From: Sphingosinicella sp963974575
Lineage (GTDB): Bacteria > Pseudomonadota > Alphaproteobacteria > Sphingomonadales > Sphingomonadaceae
Direction of reading: 5' to 3'
Assembly (NCBI RefSeq): GCF_963974575.1
Contig: NZ_CAXBBQ010000003.1
Location: forward strand, 62,001 to 126,000
DNA: 64,000 nucleotides
The notes below the pieces were generated by a model. The model was not told the DNA's origin. It was given only the letters and a program-made list of their open reading frames with translations, and did no database searches. The translations under genes and the position numbers were made by a program. This document shows positions 26,140-34,773 of the stretch, piece after piece (position 1 is the stretch's first letter; the number at the start of each line of letters is the position of its first letter).

Positions 26140-26964
26140 TCAAGACTTTCCGCTGCCGAGAAAACTGCCGATGCGCTTGAAATAGCTGACCGGGAATAAG
26201 CGTGTCATCAGGTCGATGAAGCGCGCATCATTGCCGATGAGTACACGGTGCTGTCCGCGCTCCATGCCGCGGATGATCGTTTCTGCGGCCGCCTCGGGCG
26301 TCGTGCGCGCCGACTTTTCAAATTCGTCGCCGGAATCGAGCGCGTTGGTGCGCCCGTCCATGCCCTTGATGAACTTGGCGTTGCGCGCGACGTTCGTTTT
26401 GATGCCGCCGGGGTGCACGCGGATCACATTGATATGCGGATCGGTCTCTGCGAGTTCCAGGTACAGCGCCTCGGTGAGTCCGCGCACCGCGTATTTGGAA
26501 GCGTTGTAGGCGGACTGGGTGGGGTAGCCCATCATGCCGAACACCGAAGAGATGTTCACCAGCCACGCATCGGAGGATTTGCGCAGATGCGGGATGGCAT
26601 GCCGGCAGCCGTTCACCACCGCATCGAAATTCACCGCCATCACCCGGTCGAAATCGGCCTTCGGCGTGTCTGCAAACGGCGCCACGACGGAAAGCCCCGC
26701 GTTGTTGATGATGCCGTCGAGCTTGCCGAATTCGGCGGCAGCAGCGTCGATCCAGCCTTTCAGGGCCGCCTCGTCGGTCACGTCGAACGCCGCGCTTGTG
26801 TGCGGATAATTGCCGAGCATCCGCGCGGTCTCGGCGAGACCGGCCGCGTCCTTGTCGGAAAGCGCCAGCTTCGCGCCACGTTTGGCAAGGCCGATCGCAA
26901 GCGCGCGTCCAATGCCACTTCCGGCGCCCGTTACGGCAATGGCTCGGCCTTCAAGGCTTTTCAT
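26140..26964 (-). CDS. Short-chain dehydrogenase/reductase
   Basis: Classical SDR of 274 aa: cofactor motif TGAGSGIGRALAIG (residues 13-26), NNAG at about 90, Ser in NISSVFG (about 139) and the YNASKYAV motif (Tyr and Lys, about 153-160). The acidic residue after the first strands (SDKD) suggests NAD rather than NADP. The substrate is not predictable. It is divergent from the DUF1674 gene on the plus strand and is the first gene of the minus-strand array that continues with htpX. Confidence 0.88.
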   Translation of the reverse strand: MKSLEGRAIAVTGAGSGIGRALAIGLAKRGAKLALSDKDAAGLAETARMLGNYPHTSAAFDVTDEAALKGWIDAAAAEFGKLDGIINNAGLSVVAPFADTPKADFDRVMAVNFDAVVNGCRHAIPHLRKSSDAWLVNISSVFGMMGYPTQSAYNASKYAVRGLTEALYLELAETDPHINVIRVHPGGIKTNVARNAKFIKGMDGRTNALDSGDEFEKSARTTPEAAAETIIRGMERGQHRVLIGNDARFIDLMTRLFPVSYFKRIGSFLGSGKS

Positions 26965-27046
26965 GTCGTCTGCCTCCCCCTATCTCACCCGCATGGTGCC
27001 GTGCCCGCCGGCGCGCGCACAGCTATGAATATGGTGGAAAAGCCCG

Positions 27047-27190
27047 ATGGAAGAGAAGAAGCCCGCGAAAACGGCAAAGCCCGTGACGCCCGATGCGGCG
27101 CCGAAGGTGAAGGAAGAGGGCGGACCCGCCGGCCCTGATCCGGTGCGCTACGGCGACTGGGAAAGGAAAGGCATCGCCGTCGATTTCTGA
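27047..27190 (+). CDS. DUF1674 / SDHAF4-like small protein
   Basis: A 47-aa protein. The C-terminal block GPAGPDPVRYGDWERKGIAVDF (residues 28-47, given here only as landmarks GPDPVRYGDW and GIAVDF) is the DUF1674 signature shared with mitochondrial SDHAF4, a chaperone for flavinylated SdhA in succinate dehydrogenase assembly. The first 27 residues are Lys/Pro/Glu-rich and likely disordered. AGCCCG is the only upstream purine-poor stretch, so the ribosome-binding site is weak; the start is inferred from length. The last codons and stop codon are part of a strong terminator hairpin. Confidence 0.85.
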   Translation: MEEKKPAKTAKPVTPDAAPKVKEEGGPAGPDPVRYGDWERKGIAVDF

Positions 27191-27205
27191 CGGCGATGCC
27201 TTTTT
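27170..27205 (+). terminator. Strong intrinsic terminator inside the DUF1674 3' end
   Basis: A perfect 12-bp stem GGCATCGCCGTC/GACGGCGATGCC (27170-27181 with 27189-27200), 7-nt loop, then TTTTT. The stem's left arm encodes the last residues and the stop codon straddles loop and right arm. On the minus strand the tail is TTTCCTTTCC, so it may also end transcripts of the protease gene at 27247. Confidence 0.9.
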
Positions 27206-27246
27206 AGAAACGCCGCGGGCCGGGGGGCAGCGGCGTTCGGGGGACG

Positions 27247-28416
27247 TTATGCGGTCTTGCGGCGACGGCGCGCGGCGAGCGCTCCAACGACACCAAGGCC
27301 GAACAGGCCGATCATGCCCGGCTCGGGCAGGAAGATCATGCGCAGATCGCCGCGAAGCATCGCGTAAATCTCATCGAGATAAAAAGAGACGCGCGTGTCG
27401 CCCGACAGCTCACCGAAGCTGGAGTTGGTGCATGCGCTCGACACGGGCGTAACGCCCACGTCGACACCCGGTGCGTTCGAATCGGGATCGATGAAGCCCG
27501 GTCCGCAACCGCCGTCGAACACGCCGCCGGTGATGCCGAACGAGGTGATGCCGGCGATCAGGCCGTCGATGAAGGTCGGTCCGCCAGAATCGCCCGGCGA
27601 GCTGTTCGCTTCCGTCCTCACGCCGTCGATCACGACCCCGGTGTCGTGCGCGAAGCAGAGTTCGAGCCCGCCGCAGAAGGCGCGGTCCACCGTGCCGAAC
27701 ACGTCATTCTCGTCGAGGCCGCTGTCAAAGTCGAACAGCAGCACGCCATCGCCGACATCCGAGAAGATGTCGCTGCCGAGTCCCTCGTAGATGTTGTTGC
27801 CGGCGCGCTTGTCGAAGTCGTCGGTCGCGGGCGTGATACCGCGCGTACCCGCCGTGCCTTCGCCGGTCGTGCCGAAGCCCACCTTGGTGTGGATCTGGCC
27901 GAGTTCATCGTTCTCCGTGTAGACGCCGTAGATCTCTTCGCCGTTCGCCGCCGATTTCTTCAGCTTGATGAACGCGATGTCGTTGCTCGGAAAATCGAAG
28001 TCCGGATGCACCCAGTAGCTGAAGGCTTCGTACTCGGCGTCAAAGGTCGTGCCGGCAAGGCCATTGCCCGCGCCGGTGCGGAAGCGGATGCGGTTGAGAT
28101 CGGAATCATCGACGCAGTGCGCCGCCGTGACGACGACATCCGCGGCGATGAAGGTGCCGGTGCAAACCGTGATGAACCCGGCCGCATCGAGCGAATCCGT
28201 GTTCATGATGAGACCGCCGACACCCGAATAGGCGCTTGCCCCAATCTTGAACTGCGGATCGTTCACCTGGCTGGCGCTTGAAACCACCAGCTTCGGCTGC
28301 AGCAGAGCCTTGTTGTCCGCCATCGAAACCTTGGTGATTCCACCGGCAAATGCAGACGACGAAGCAACCAGCCCCAGCGCAATTGCCGAGGCTCCGACGA
28401 GAATGGATTTTTGCAT
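27247..28416 (-). CDS. Secreted trypsin-like serine protease with PEP-CTERM anchor
   Basis: A 389-aa S1-family protease. The start at 28416 has GGTGGG upstream and opens a signal peptide (MQKSILVGASAIALGLVASSSAFA). The catalytic triad is in place: His in TAAHC (about 97), Asp in SNDIAFIKL (about 143) and Ser in SPGDSGGP (about 277). The last 26 residues are a PEP-CTERM signal: PEPG, a hydrophobic helix MIGLFGLGVVGALAA and RRRR. Such proteins are processed by an exosortase and released or surface-displayed; no exosortase gene lies in the window. Several cysteine pairs (for example CGGLELC) suggest disulfides. Confidence 0.9.
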   Translation of the reverse strand: MQKSILVGASAIALGLVASSSAFAGGITKVSMADNKALLQPKLVVSSASQVNDPQFKIGASAYSGVGGLIMNTDSLDAAGFITVCTGTFIAADVVVTAAHCVDDSDLNRIRFRTGAGNGLAGTTFDAEYEAFSYWVHPDFDFPSNDIAFIKLKKSAANGEEIYGVYTENDELGQIHTKVGFGTTGEGTAGTRGITPATDDFDKRAGNNIYEGLGSDIFSDVGDGVLLFDFDSGLDENDVFGTVDRAFCGGLELCFAHDTGVVIDGVRTEANSSPGDSGGPTFIDGLIAGITSFGITGGVFDGGCGPGFIDPDSNAPGVDVGVTPVSSACTNSSFGELSGDTRVSFYLDEIYAMLRGDLRMIFLPEPGMIGLFGLGVVGALAARRRRKTA

Positions 28417-28613
28417 GTTTTCCCACCCTGATACCAGAGACGCAAACCCCTCCCAGCAGGGGTACGCACGGCGTGCCGCGTGGCGGTCACGCAGATGGGG
28501 CGGGTCCAAGCAAGAGCCGCGCCACATTGGCGAAACCCAGCGAAAACATATGGTTAATATTCCGGCACAGCAATCTTGTTATTCGGTTGTAAAATTTGCC
28601 GACAGGAGCTGAC

Positions 28614-29591
28614 TCAAATGTCCTCGCTGCGCAGAGGCCGGGAAAGCAGCTCGGCGATCACCGTATCCACCGACGCGCTGCCGTCGAGCAAACTGCACAC
28701 CGCGCGCGTGATCGGCATGTCGACGCCAAGCTCATCCGCCGCAGCCTGCAGCACGGGCGCCGTGAACGCCCCTTCGGCCACCGTCAGCCGGTCGCTGAGC
28801 AGTTCCCCGGCGCTCTTGCCCTCGCCAAGCCCGTGGCCGAGCGAGAAATTGCGCGACTGCGTCGACGAGCAGGTGAGCACCAGATCGCCAAGCCCGGAGA
28901 GCCCGCGCATCGTTTCGGAACGCGCACCTTTGGCGATGCCGAAGCGCAGCATTTCGGCAAAGCCCCGGCTGATGAGCGCGGCGCGCGCGTTCTCGCCCAG
29001 CCTGCGCCCGACGACGACACCGCACGCGATCGCGAGCACGTTCTTGATCGCGCCGCCCACCTCCGCGCCGATCACGTCGTCGGTCCAGTAGGGGCGGAAG
29101 CGCGGCGCCGCGATGCGCGCGATCAGCTGCTCGGCGAGCGCCCGGTCCGCGCACGCAAAGGTAATCGCGGTCGGCAGCCCCATCGCCACCTCGCGCGCAA
29201 ATGTCGGCCCGGAAAGCACGGCGAGCGGCGCTTCCGGCAGCACCTCCGCTGCAACCTCGCCGACAAGCTTGCGCGTCGCCGCCTCGATACCCTTCGCGCA
29301 AAGCACGATCGGCGTGTCGCGGCCGGGCACGCCGCCAAGCACGCTCCGCACATGCTGCGCCGGCGCTACAACAAGCAGCACGCCGCAATCGCCGAGCGCA
29401 TCAAGATCACCCGTTGCGGTTATCGCTTTGGAAAGCCGCACGCCGGGCAGGAACAGCCGGTTCTCGCGCACGGCGTTGATGTCCTCGACCACTTCGGGCT
29501 CACGCGCCCACAGCACCACGTCGCCGTTTCCCGCAGCGACCTCCGCAAGCGCCGTGCCCCACGCGCCGCCGCCGATCACGCCAACCTTCAT
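28614..29591 (-). CDS. gpsA: NAD(P)H-dependent glycerol-3-phosphate dehydrogenase
   Basis: Reduces dihydroxyacetone phosphate to sn-glycerol 3-phosphate for phospholipid synthesis. The 325-aa protein has the cofactor motif GGGAWGTALAEV (residues 7-18), CAKGIEAATRKLV, LSGPTFAREVAMGLPTA and the catalytic Lys in GAIKNVLAIACG (about 190). The ATG at 29591 overlaps the tsaD stop by 4 bp (ATGA), proving the close tsaD-gpsA pairing common in proteobacteria. The 197-bp spacer after its stop holds only AT-rich leader sequence of the protease gene. Confidence 0.96.
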   Translation of the reverse strand: MKVGVIGGGAWGTALAEVAAGNGDVVLWAREPEVVEDINAVRENRLFLPGVRLSKAITATGDLDALGDCGVLLVVAPAQHVRSVLGGVPGRDTPIVLCAKGIEAATRKLVGEVAAEVLPEAPLAVLSGPTFAREVAMGLPTAITFACADRALAEQLIARIAAPRFRPYWTDDVIGAEVGGAIKNVLAIACGVVVGRRLGENARAALISRGFAEMLRFGIAKGARSETMRGLSGLGDLVLTCSSTQSRNFSLGHGLGEGKSAGELLSDRLTVAEGAFTAPVLQAAADELGVDMPITRAVCSLLDGSASVDTVIAELLSRPLRSEDI

Positions 29592-30610
29592 GCCTTCACT
29601 CCTGCCCCGCGCACCGGCTCGGCGTCCGGATCGAGCGGCCAGCGCGCGCGCGCCGGCACGTCGAGCGTGTCCGTGTATCCGGCGCGCAGCCGTTCGATTC
29701 CGGCCCATGCGATCATCGCCGCATTGTCCGTGCAGAGCGCAAGTGGCGGCGCGGTGAAACCGATGCCGCTGTCGTCGGCGAGCCGCTGCAGCGCTGCCCG
29801 GATCGCACCGTTCGCCGCGACACCGCCCGCCACGACAAGCCGCGTCGCCTCCGGCATACGCCCGAGCGCGATCCGCGTCCGGTCGACAAGACAGTCGACC
29901 ACCGCCTGCTGGAAACTCGCCGCAAGATCGGGAACCGAGCCTCCGGCCGCGCGCAGCACGGCGCTTTTCAGCCCCGCGAACGAGAAGTTGGAATCCCCGC
30001 TCCCCACGAGCGGACGCGGCAACGGCACCGCTTTCGGGTTGCCGTCCCGCGCCGCACGCTCCACCGCGGGGCCGCCCGGAAAGCCGAGCCCCAGGATCTT
30101 CGCCACCTTGTCGAACGCCTCGCCCGCCGCGTCGTCGATCGTCGTGGCGAGCCGCCGGTAGCGCCCGACGACCTCCACGCCGAGCAGCTGGCAGTGCCCG
30201 CCCGATGTCAGCAGCAGCAGATACGGAAACTCGAGGCCAGGATCGGCAAGCCGCGCCGAAAGCGCATGGCCTTCGAGGTGGTTGACCGCGACGAGCGGCT
30301 TGCCGCTCGCCAGCGCCAGCGCCTTGCCGGTCACGAGTCCGACCATCACCCCGCCGATCAGCCCCGGCCCCGCCGTCGCCGCGACGGCATCGAGATCGCC
30401 GAAACCAAGCCCCGCCTCCGCCATCACCGCCTCAATGAGCGGCGCCAGCCGATCGACGTGCGCGCGCGCCGCAATCTCCGGCACCACGCCGCCATAGGGC
30501 CGGTGCGCCTCTTCCTGCCCCGCGATGCGCTGGGCAAGAATGGTGCGGTTTCCGTCGACGAGCGCTGCCGCCGTTTCGTCGCAGCTCGATTCAAGACCCA
30601 GAACGATCAT
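29588..30610 (-). CDS. tsaD: tRNA N6-adenosine threonylcarbamoyltransferase
   Basis: Catalytic subunit of the t6A37 tRNA modification complex (with TsaB and TsaE). The 340-aa protein starts MIVLGLESSCDETAAAL, the family N-terminus, which fixes the start at 30610. The metal-binding histidines are in PEIAARAHVDRL (about 60) and VNHLEGHALSARL (about 113). GLGFPGGPAVE and NFSFAGLKSAV follow, and CTDNAAMIAWAG near the C-terminus holds the Asp of the ASKHA fold. It is divergent from hemC, with only 37 bp between the starts, so the two promoters must overlap. Confidence 0.96.
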   Translation of the reverse strand: MIVLGLESSCDETAAALVDGNRTILAQRIAGQEEAHRPYGGVVPEIAARAHVDRLAPLIEAVMAEAGLGFGDLDAVAATAGPGLIGGVMVGLVTGKALALASGKPLVAVNHLEGHALSARLADPGLEFPYLLLLTSGGHCQLLGVEVVGRYRRLATTIDDAAGEAFDKVAKILGLGFPGGPAVERAARDGNPKAVPLPRPLVGSGDSNFSFAGLKSAVLRAAGGSVPDLAASFQQAVVDCLVDRTRIALGRMPEATRLVVAGGVAANGAIRAALQRLADDSGIGFTAPPLALCTDNAAMIAWAGIERLRAGYTDTLDVPARARWPLDPDAEPVRGAGVKA

Positions 30611-30647
30611 ATTGTCTCCGCGCTCGTAACTAGATACGCCGCCCCCC

Positions 30648-31574
30648 ATGCACAAGGCTGAGCCTCTGAAACTCGGAACGCGCGGGTCGCCGCTCGCGCT
30701 CGTACAGGCGCGCGCCGCCGCGGCCGCACTCATTGCCGCGCACGGCTGGGCTGAAGACAGAGTCGAGATCGTTCCGATCAAGACCACCGGCGACAAGGTC
30801 CAGGACCGTCCACTCGCCGAGATCGGCGGCAAGGCGCTGTGGACGAAGGAGCTCGACCGCGCACTCATCGCGGGCGAGATCGATTTCGCCGTCCACTCCG
30901 CGAAAGACATGGAGAGCATCCGCCCCAACACCATCGCGCTCGCCGCCGCGCTACCCCGCGCCGACGTGCGCGAACGAATCATCGGCGTCTCCGGCCTCGA
31001 CGCGTTGAGGCCGGGAATGCGCGTCGGCACCACCTCGCCGCGCCGCGCCGCGCAGCTTCTCGCGCGCATCCCCGGCCTCGGCCTCGTACCGTTCCGTGGC
31101 AACGTGGCGACGCGGCTTGCCCGCATTGATGCCGGCGAAGCCGACGCAACGCTGCTCGCGAGTGCCGGTCTCGGTCGGCTCGGGATGCACGATGTCGGCG
31201 CGCCCATACCGGTCGAAGCGATGCTCCCCGCGCCGGGGCAGGCGATCATCGCGATCGAAGCCCGCGCCGGCGACGATACCGTCCTCGGGCACCTCGCCGC
31301 CGTGAGCGACGCCGATGCGATGACGGCGCTCGTCGCCGAGCGCGCTTTCGCCGCGGCGCTCGGCGGCAGTTGCCACAGCCCCGTCGCCGCGCTTGCCGAG
31401 CGGGACGGCGCAGACTTCCGTCTTCGCGCCGAAATCCTCAGCACGGATGGTCAGGAACGCATCGCGGGAGAAACCCGTTTTTCGGAAATCGATGCGGCCC
31501 CGGCCGCTGAAACCCTCGCAAGAACATTATTGAACCGGGCATCGCCCGCCCTTCGGAGCCTCTTCGCCGCATGA
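30648..31574 (+). CDS. hemC: Porphobilinogen deaminase (hydroxymethylbilane synthase)
   Basis: Joins four porphobilinogens into hydroxymethylbilane in haem synthesis. The 308-aa chain has LGTRGSPLALVQA at residues 9-21, KTTGDKVQDRPLAEIGGKALWTKE in two blocks, HSAKDMES, VGTTSPRRAAQL, RGNVATRLARIDAGEADATLLA in blocks, and the dipyrromethane-cofactor cysteine in LGGSCHSPVAA (about 242). Its stop overlaps the hemD start by 4 bp, so haem genes are translated together. Confidence 0.97.
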   Translation: MHKAEPLKLGTRGSPLALVQARAAAAALIAAHGWAEDRVEIVPIKTTGDKVQDRPLAEIGGKALWTKELDRALIAGEIDFAVHSAKDMESIRPNTIALAAALPRADVRERIIGVSGLDALRPGMRVGTTSPRRAAQLLARIPGLGLVPFRGNVATRLARIDAGEADATLLASAGLGRLGMHDVGAPIPVEAMLPAPGQAIIAIEARAGDDTVLGHLAAVSDADAMTALVAERAFAAALGGSCHSPVAALAERDGADFRLRAEILSTDGQERIAGETRFSEIDAAPAAETLARTLLNRASPALRSLFAA

Positions 31575-32278
31575 CGCGTGTCCTCATTACCCGCCCGCAG
31601 CCAGGCGCTGCCGACACTGCCGAGCGCCTTCGCGCGCTGGGCCACGAGCCCGTGGTCGCCCCGCTGTTCGAGGTGAGGGCGAAGGAATGGTCGCAGCCCG
31701 CCGCCATGCCGGAGGCTGTCATGCTGACAAGCGCCGCGGCGGCGCGCGAAGGCGGCCCGGCGATGGCGCCCTATCTCGGGCTGCCGTGCTTCTGCGTCGG
31801 CCCGCGTACCGCCGCCGCCGCGCAGGACGCGGGCTTCACCGATATCCGCACGCCGGAGGTGGAGGACGGCGGAGAGTTGCTCGCCGCCATCGCCGAGGAA
31901 GGCATCGGCGATATCCTGCACCTCTCCGGCATTGAAATCGCCAGCTATCCACCGCCGGCGGGGCTTAGGGTCGAACGCCGCGTCGTTTACGGCGCGCACT
32001 TCCACCGCTGGTCCGAAGCGGAGCTCAAGGCGGCACGGGCTGCCGACGTTGCGCTCGTCTATTCGCCGCGCGGCGGGGAGGCTCTTGGTGCCGCGCTTGG
32101 TGCGCACCGCAAGGATGTGCGCCTCTCGGCAATCAGCCGCAATGCGGCCGACGCCGCGGGCGCCGGTTGGGCCGCCCGTGCGGTTGCTGCCGCGCCGGAT
32201 GAGGACGCGCTGTTTGCGGCAGCGGGGCTGTTGTGCGAGAAGCAGACGCGTAAGGCACCGCTGACGAGGACGCGATGA
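31571..32278 (+). CDS. hemD: Uroporphyrinogen-III synthase
   Basis: Closes hydroxymethylbilane with inversion of ring D. The family is poorly conserved; the 235-aa length, the start MTRVLITRPQPGAADTAERL, the CVGPRTAAAAQDAGF hinge block, and VYSPRGGEALG in the second half support the call, as does the 4-bp overlap with hemC. It also overlaps the following mic60-type gene by 4 bp, which puts all three in one operon. Confidence 0.9.
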   Translation: MTRVLITRPQPGAADTAERLRALGHEPVVAPLFEVRAKEWSQPAAMPEAVMLTSAAAAREGGPAMAPYLGLPCFCVGPRTAAAAQDAGFTDIRTPEVEDGGELLAAIAEEGIGDILHLSGIEIASYPPPAGLRVERRVVYGAHFHRWSEAELKAARAADVALVYSPRGGEALGAALGAHRKDVRLSAISRNAADAAGAGWAARAVAAAPDEDALFAAAGLLCEKQTRKAPLTRTR

Positions 32279-33342
32279 TCGACGACGAAACCCGCGAAAC
32301 GCCCCGACCGCGCAACGCTTTACCCTGGGTGCTGGTGGCCGGGCTGGTTCTGTTCGCGGCCGGGCTGCTCCTGAGCCCTTGGTTCGAAACGAATATTCGC
32401 ACGCGCCTGCCCGGTGCATTGCAGCGCCCCGACGTCGAATCGATCGCGGCACGCGTCGAGCGTGAAGCCGGCGCGATCACCCAGCTCGAAGCGCGCGTCA
32501 CCGCGCTCGAAACCCGCCCGAGCGCACCTGCGCCTCTGGTGGACAGCGCAGGCGCGCCGCCTGCGCTCAACGACCCCATGCCGCTTGCACTCGGCACCGG
32601 CCCCGGGTTGGAGCGTCTCGCGCGGCTTGAAGCGCGCATCGAAGCGCTCGATCGCGGACAGGCGCAAGCGTCGACGCGTCTCGACAACGTCTCCGCCGAG
32701 CTTGCAGGTCTCAACGTGAAGATCGAGCAGGTCGGCGGCAGCGCCGCACGCTCGATCGAAGCGGCCGCCGCAAGCGCTGAAAAAGCGCGCGGCGTGCTGC
32801 TGGTCACGGCGGCAAGGCGCGCCGCCGAACAGGGCCAGAGCCTCGCCGTCCTGGCGCCGGCGCTGCGCCGCCATTTCGCCGCCGCCGATGCCGATGCCGT
32901 CGAACGGCTGCTCACCGAGTCGCCCGATGCGCCGACGCTCGCCGTGCTGCGCCGCCGCTTCGAACAGATCCGGCCCCAGCTCGCCGAAAGCGCAGCCCCC
33001 GAAAAGGCGGAGTCCCTCTGGTCGCAATTCAAGGCCGGTGTCGCCAGTCTCGTGCAGGTCCGCGAAAAAGGCACAGCCGCGGCGCAGACCGCCAACGAAG
33101 CGCGGCTCGCCGATATGGCGACGCGGCTTTCGCAGGGCGATGTTTCCGGCGCGCTGCTCGCCATGCAGCGGCTTCCGGCCCGCACGCAGCAGCTTGCCCG
33201 GCAATGGCGTATCTCAGCGGAAGCTTACGCGAACAGCTACGGCGCGCTGCAGCAGCTCGAAGCCTCCGTCCTTCTCGAAGATACCGACCTTCCGCTCACC
33301 GTGCCCGCGGACAAAAAGCAGAAAAAGTCGCAATCGCTTTAG
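32275..33342 (+). CDS. Alphaproteobacterial Mic60/mitofilin-like membrane protein
   Basis: A 355-aa inner-membrane protein: short cytosolic N-terminus, one membrane helix (LPWVLVAGLVLFAAGLLL, residues 18-35), then a long periplasmic part with Ala/Glu/Arg-rich coiled coil (about 55-170) and a C-terminal region (RRRFEQIRPQLAESA, ATRLSQGDVSGALLAMQRLP) that resembles the mitofilin signature. Homologues next to hemD in alphaproteobacteria are known relatives of mitochondrial Mic60 and can shape membranes. The operon overlap with hemD (4 bp) fits. A HemX-like label is the other common annotation. Confidence 0.82.
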   Translation: MIDDETRETPRPRNALPWVLVAGLVLFAAGLLLSPWFETNIRTRLPGALQRPDVESIAARVEREAGAITQLEARVTALETRPSAPAPLVDSAGAPPALNDPMPLALGTGPGLERLARLEARIEALDRGQAQASTRLDNVSAELAGLNVKIEQVGGSAARSIEAAAASAEKARGVLLVTAARRAAEQGQSLAVLAPALRRHFAAADADAVERLLTESPDAPTLAVLRRRFEQIRPQLAESAAPEKAESLWSQFKAGVASLVQVREKGTAAAQTANEARLADMATRLSQGDVSGALLAMQRLPARTQQLARQWRISAEAYANSYGALQQLEASVLLEDTDLPLTVPADKKQKKSQSL

Positions 33343-33395
33343 ACGCGCGACGCTCGAATTCTTGTGCGCAATTCAACCCACGCTAAGACAGGCGG

Positions 33396-34148
33396 ATGAT
33401 GGAAAGCCTTATCGAACTGTTCATGCAGCCAGCGACGTGGGCGGCGCTGATCACGCTGATCGCGATGGAAGTCGTACTCGGCATCGACAACCTGATCTTC
33501 ATCTCCATCCTCACCAACAAGCTGCCGGAAGGCCAGCGCGAAAAGGCGCGGCGGATCGGCATCGGCCTTGCGCTCCTGATGCGCCTCGGCCTGCTCGCGA
33601 CGGTCGCCTTTATCGTCACGCTGGTGAAGCCGGTTATCGAACTTTTCGGGCAGGGCTTCTCGTGGCGGGACATCATCCTCATCGCTGGTGGCCTGTTCCT
33701 CGTGTGGAAAGCCACGAAGGAAATCCATCACAGCGTTGATCCGGATCCGAGCGGCGATGTTTTCGATACAAGCAAGGCCGTGATGAGCTTCGGATCGGCG
33801 ATCACGCAGATCATCCTGCTCGATCTCGTCTTCTCGATCGATTCGATCATCACGGCGGTGGGCATGACCGAACACGTGCCGATCATGGTCGTCGCCGTCA
33901 TCGTCGCGGTGGGTTGTATGCTGCTCGCCGCAGACCCGCTCGCCAACTTCATCGACAAGAACCCCACTGTCGTGATGCTCGCGCTCGGCTTCCTGCTGAT
34001 GATCGGCACCACGCTGATCGCCGAAGGCTTCGGCGCGCACGTGCCCAAGGGCTATATCTACGCGGCGATGGCCTTCTCGGTTCTGGTCGAGGTTTTGAAC
34101 ATGCTGTCGCGCCGGGCAAGGCGGCGCCGTGAAGGGAAACAGGATTGA
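33396..34148 (+). CDS. TerC-family integral membrane protein
   Basis: A 250-aa protein with about seven membrane helices. TerC landmarks are ALITLIAMEVVLGIDNLIFIS (in blocks, residues 14-34), the second acidic motif LLDLVFSIDSIITAVGM (about 144-160) and the closing helix region. Members (Alx, YceF type) are linked to metal export, notably manganese, and to tellurium resistance. It starts with two consecutive ATG codons after AGGCGG. The next gene starts within its stop codon (TTGA), so it is cotranscribed with rnd. Confidence 0.9.
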   Translation: MMESLIELFMQPATWAALITLIAMEVVLGIDNLIFISILTNKLPEGQREKARRIGIGLALLMRLGLLATVAFIVTLVKPVIELFGQGFSWRDIILIAGGLFLVWKATKEIHHSVDPDPSGDVFDTSKAVMSFGSAITQIILLDLVFSIDSIITAVGMTEHVPIMVVAVIVAVGCMLLAADPLANFIDKNPTVVMLALGFLLMIGTTLIAEGFGAHVPKGYIYAAMAFSVLVEVLNMLSRRARRRREGKQD

Positions 34149-34762
34149 CCGCATATCTACACAAGGGCGACCTGCCCGCCGACGTCTTCGCCCCGGGCGC
34201 CATCGCCGTGGACTGCGAGGCGATGGGCCTCAACCAGCTGCGCGACCGGCTTTGCGTCGTGCAGCTTTCGGACGGCTGGGGGGACGAGCATCTGGTGCAG
34301 TTCCCGCTCGGCCAGTTCGATGCGCCCAACCTGAAGGCTGTGCTTACCGATCCGTCGCGGCTCAAGATCCTGCACTTCGCGCGCTTCGACGTCGCGCTCA
34401 TCCAGCAGTATCTCGGCATCGTGATGGCGCCCGTGTGGTGCACCAAGATCGCTTCGAAGCTCATCCGCACCTACACCGACCGCCACGGTCTCAAGGATCT
34501 CGCGCGTGAGGTGATCGGGCAGGACATCTCCAAGCAGCAGCAGTCGTCGGACTGGGGCGCCGAAACGCTCAGCGAGGCGCAGATCGAATATGCCGCGTCC
34601 GACGTGCGCTATCTGCACCGCATCAAGGCCATCCTCGAAGAACGGCTGGAGCGCGAAGGGCGCACGGCGCTGGCGCAGGCGTGCTTCGATTTCCTCCCGA
34701 CGCGCGCCGCGCTCGACCTTGCCGGCTGGGCCGACAAGGATATTTTCAGCCACGAAAGCTGA
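34145..34762 (+). CDS. rnd: Ribonuclease D-type 3'-5' exonuclease, short form
   Basis: A DEDDy exonuclease of 205 aa. The four acidic residues are in AVDCEAMG (Asp and Glu), HFARFDVALIQ and YAASDVRYL (with the catalytic Tyr). It has only the nuclease domain and no HRDC domains, as is usual for the short alphaproteobacterial RNase D. It acts on RNA 3' ends, for example tRNA precursors. The start is TTG at 34145, overlapping the terC-like stop (TTGA); the next in-frame ATG lies inside the conserved domain, so TTG is the only sensible start. Confidence 0.88.
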   Translation: MTAYLHKGDLPADVFAPGAIAVDCEAMGLNQLRDRLCVVQLSDGWGDEHLVQFPLGQFDAPNLKAVLTDPSRLKILHFARFDVALIQQYLGIVMAPVWCTKIASKLIRTYTDRHGLKDLAREVIGQDISKQQQSSDWGAETLSEAQIEYAASDVRYLHRIKAILEERLEREGRTALAQACFDFLPTRAALDLAGWADKDIFSHES

Positions 34763-34773
34763 GCTGAACAACG

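Noticed and set aside
30611..30647. A regulatory RNA or riboswitch between tsaD and hemC
   Set aside because: Only 37 bp separate the two start codons, too short for such a structure.
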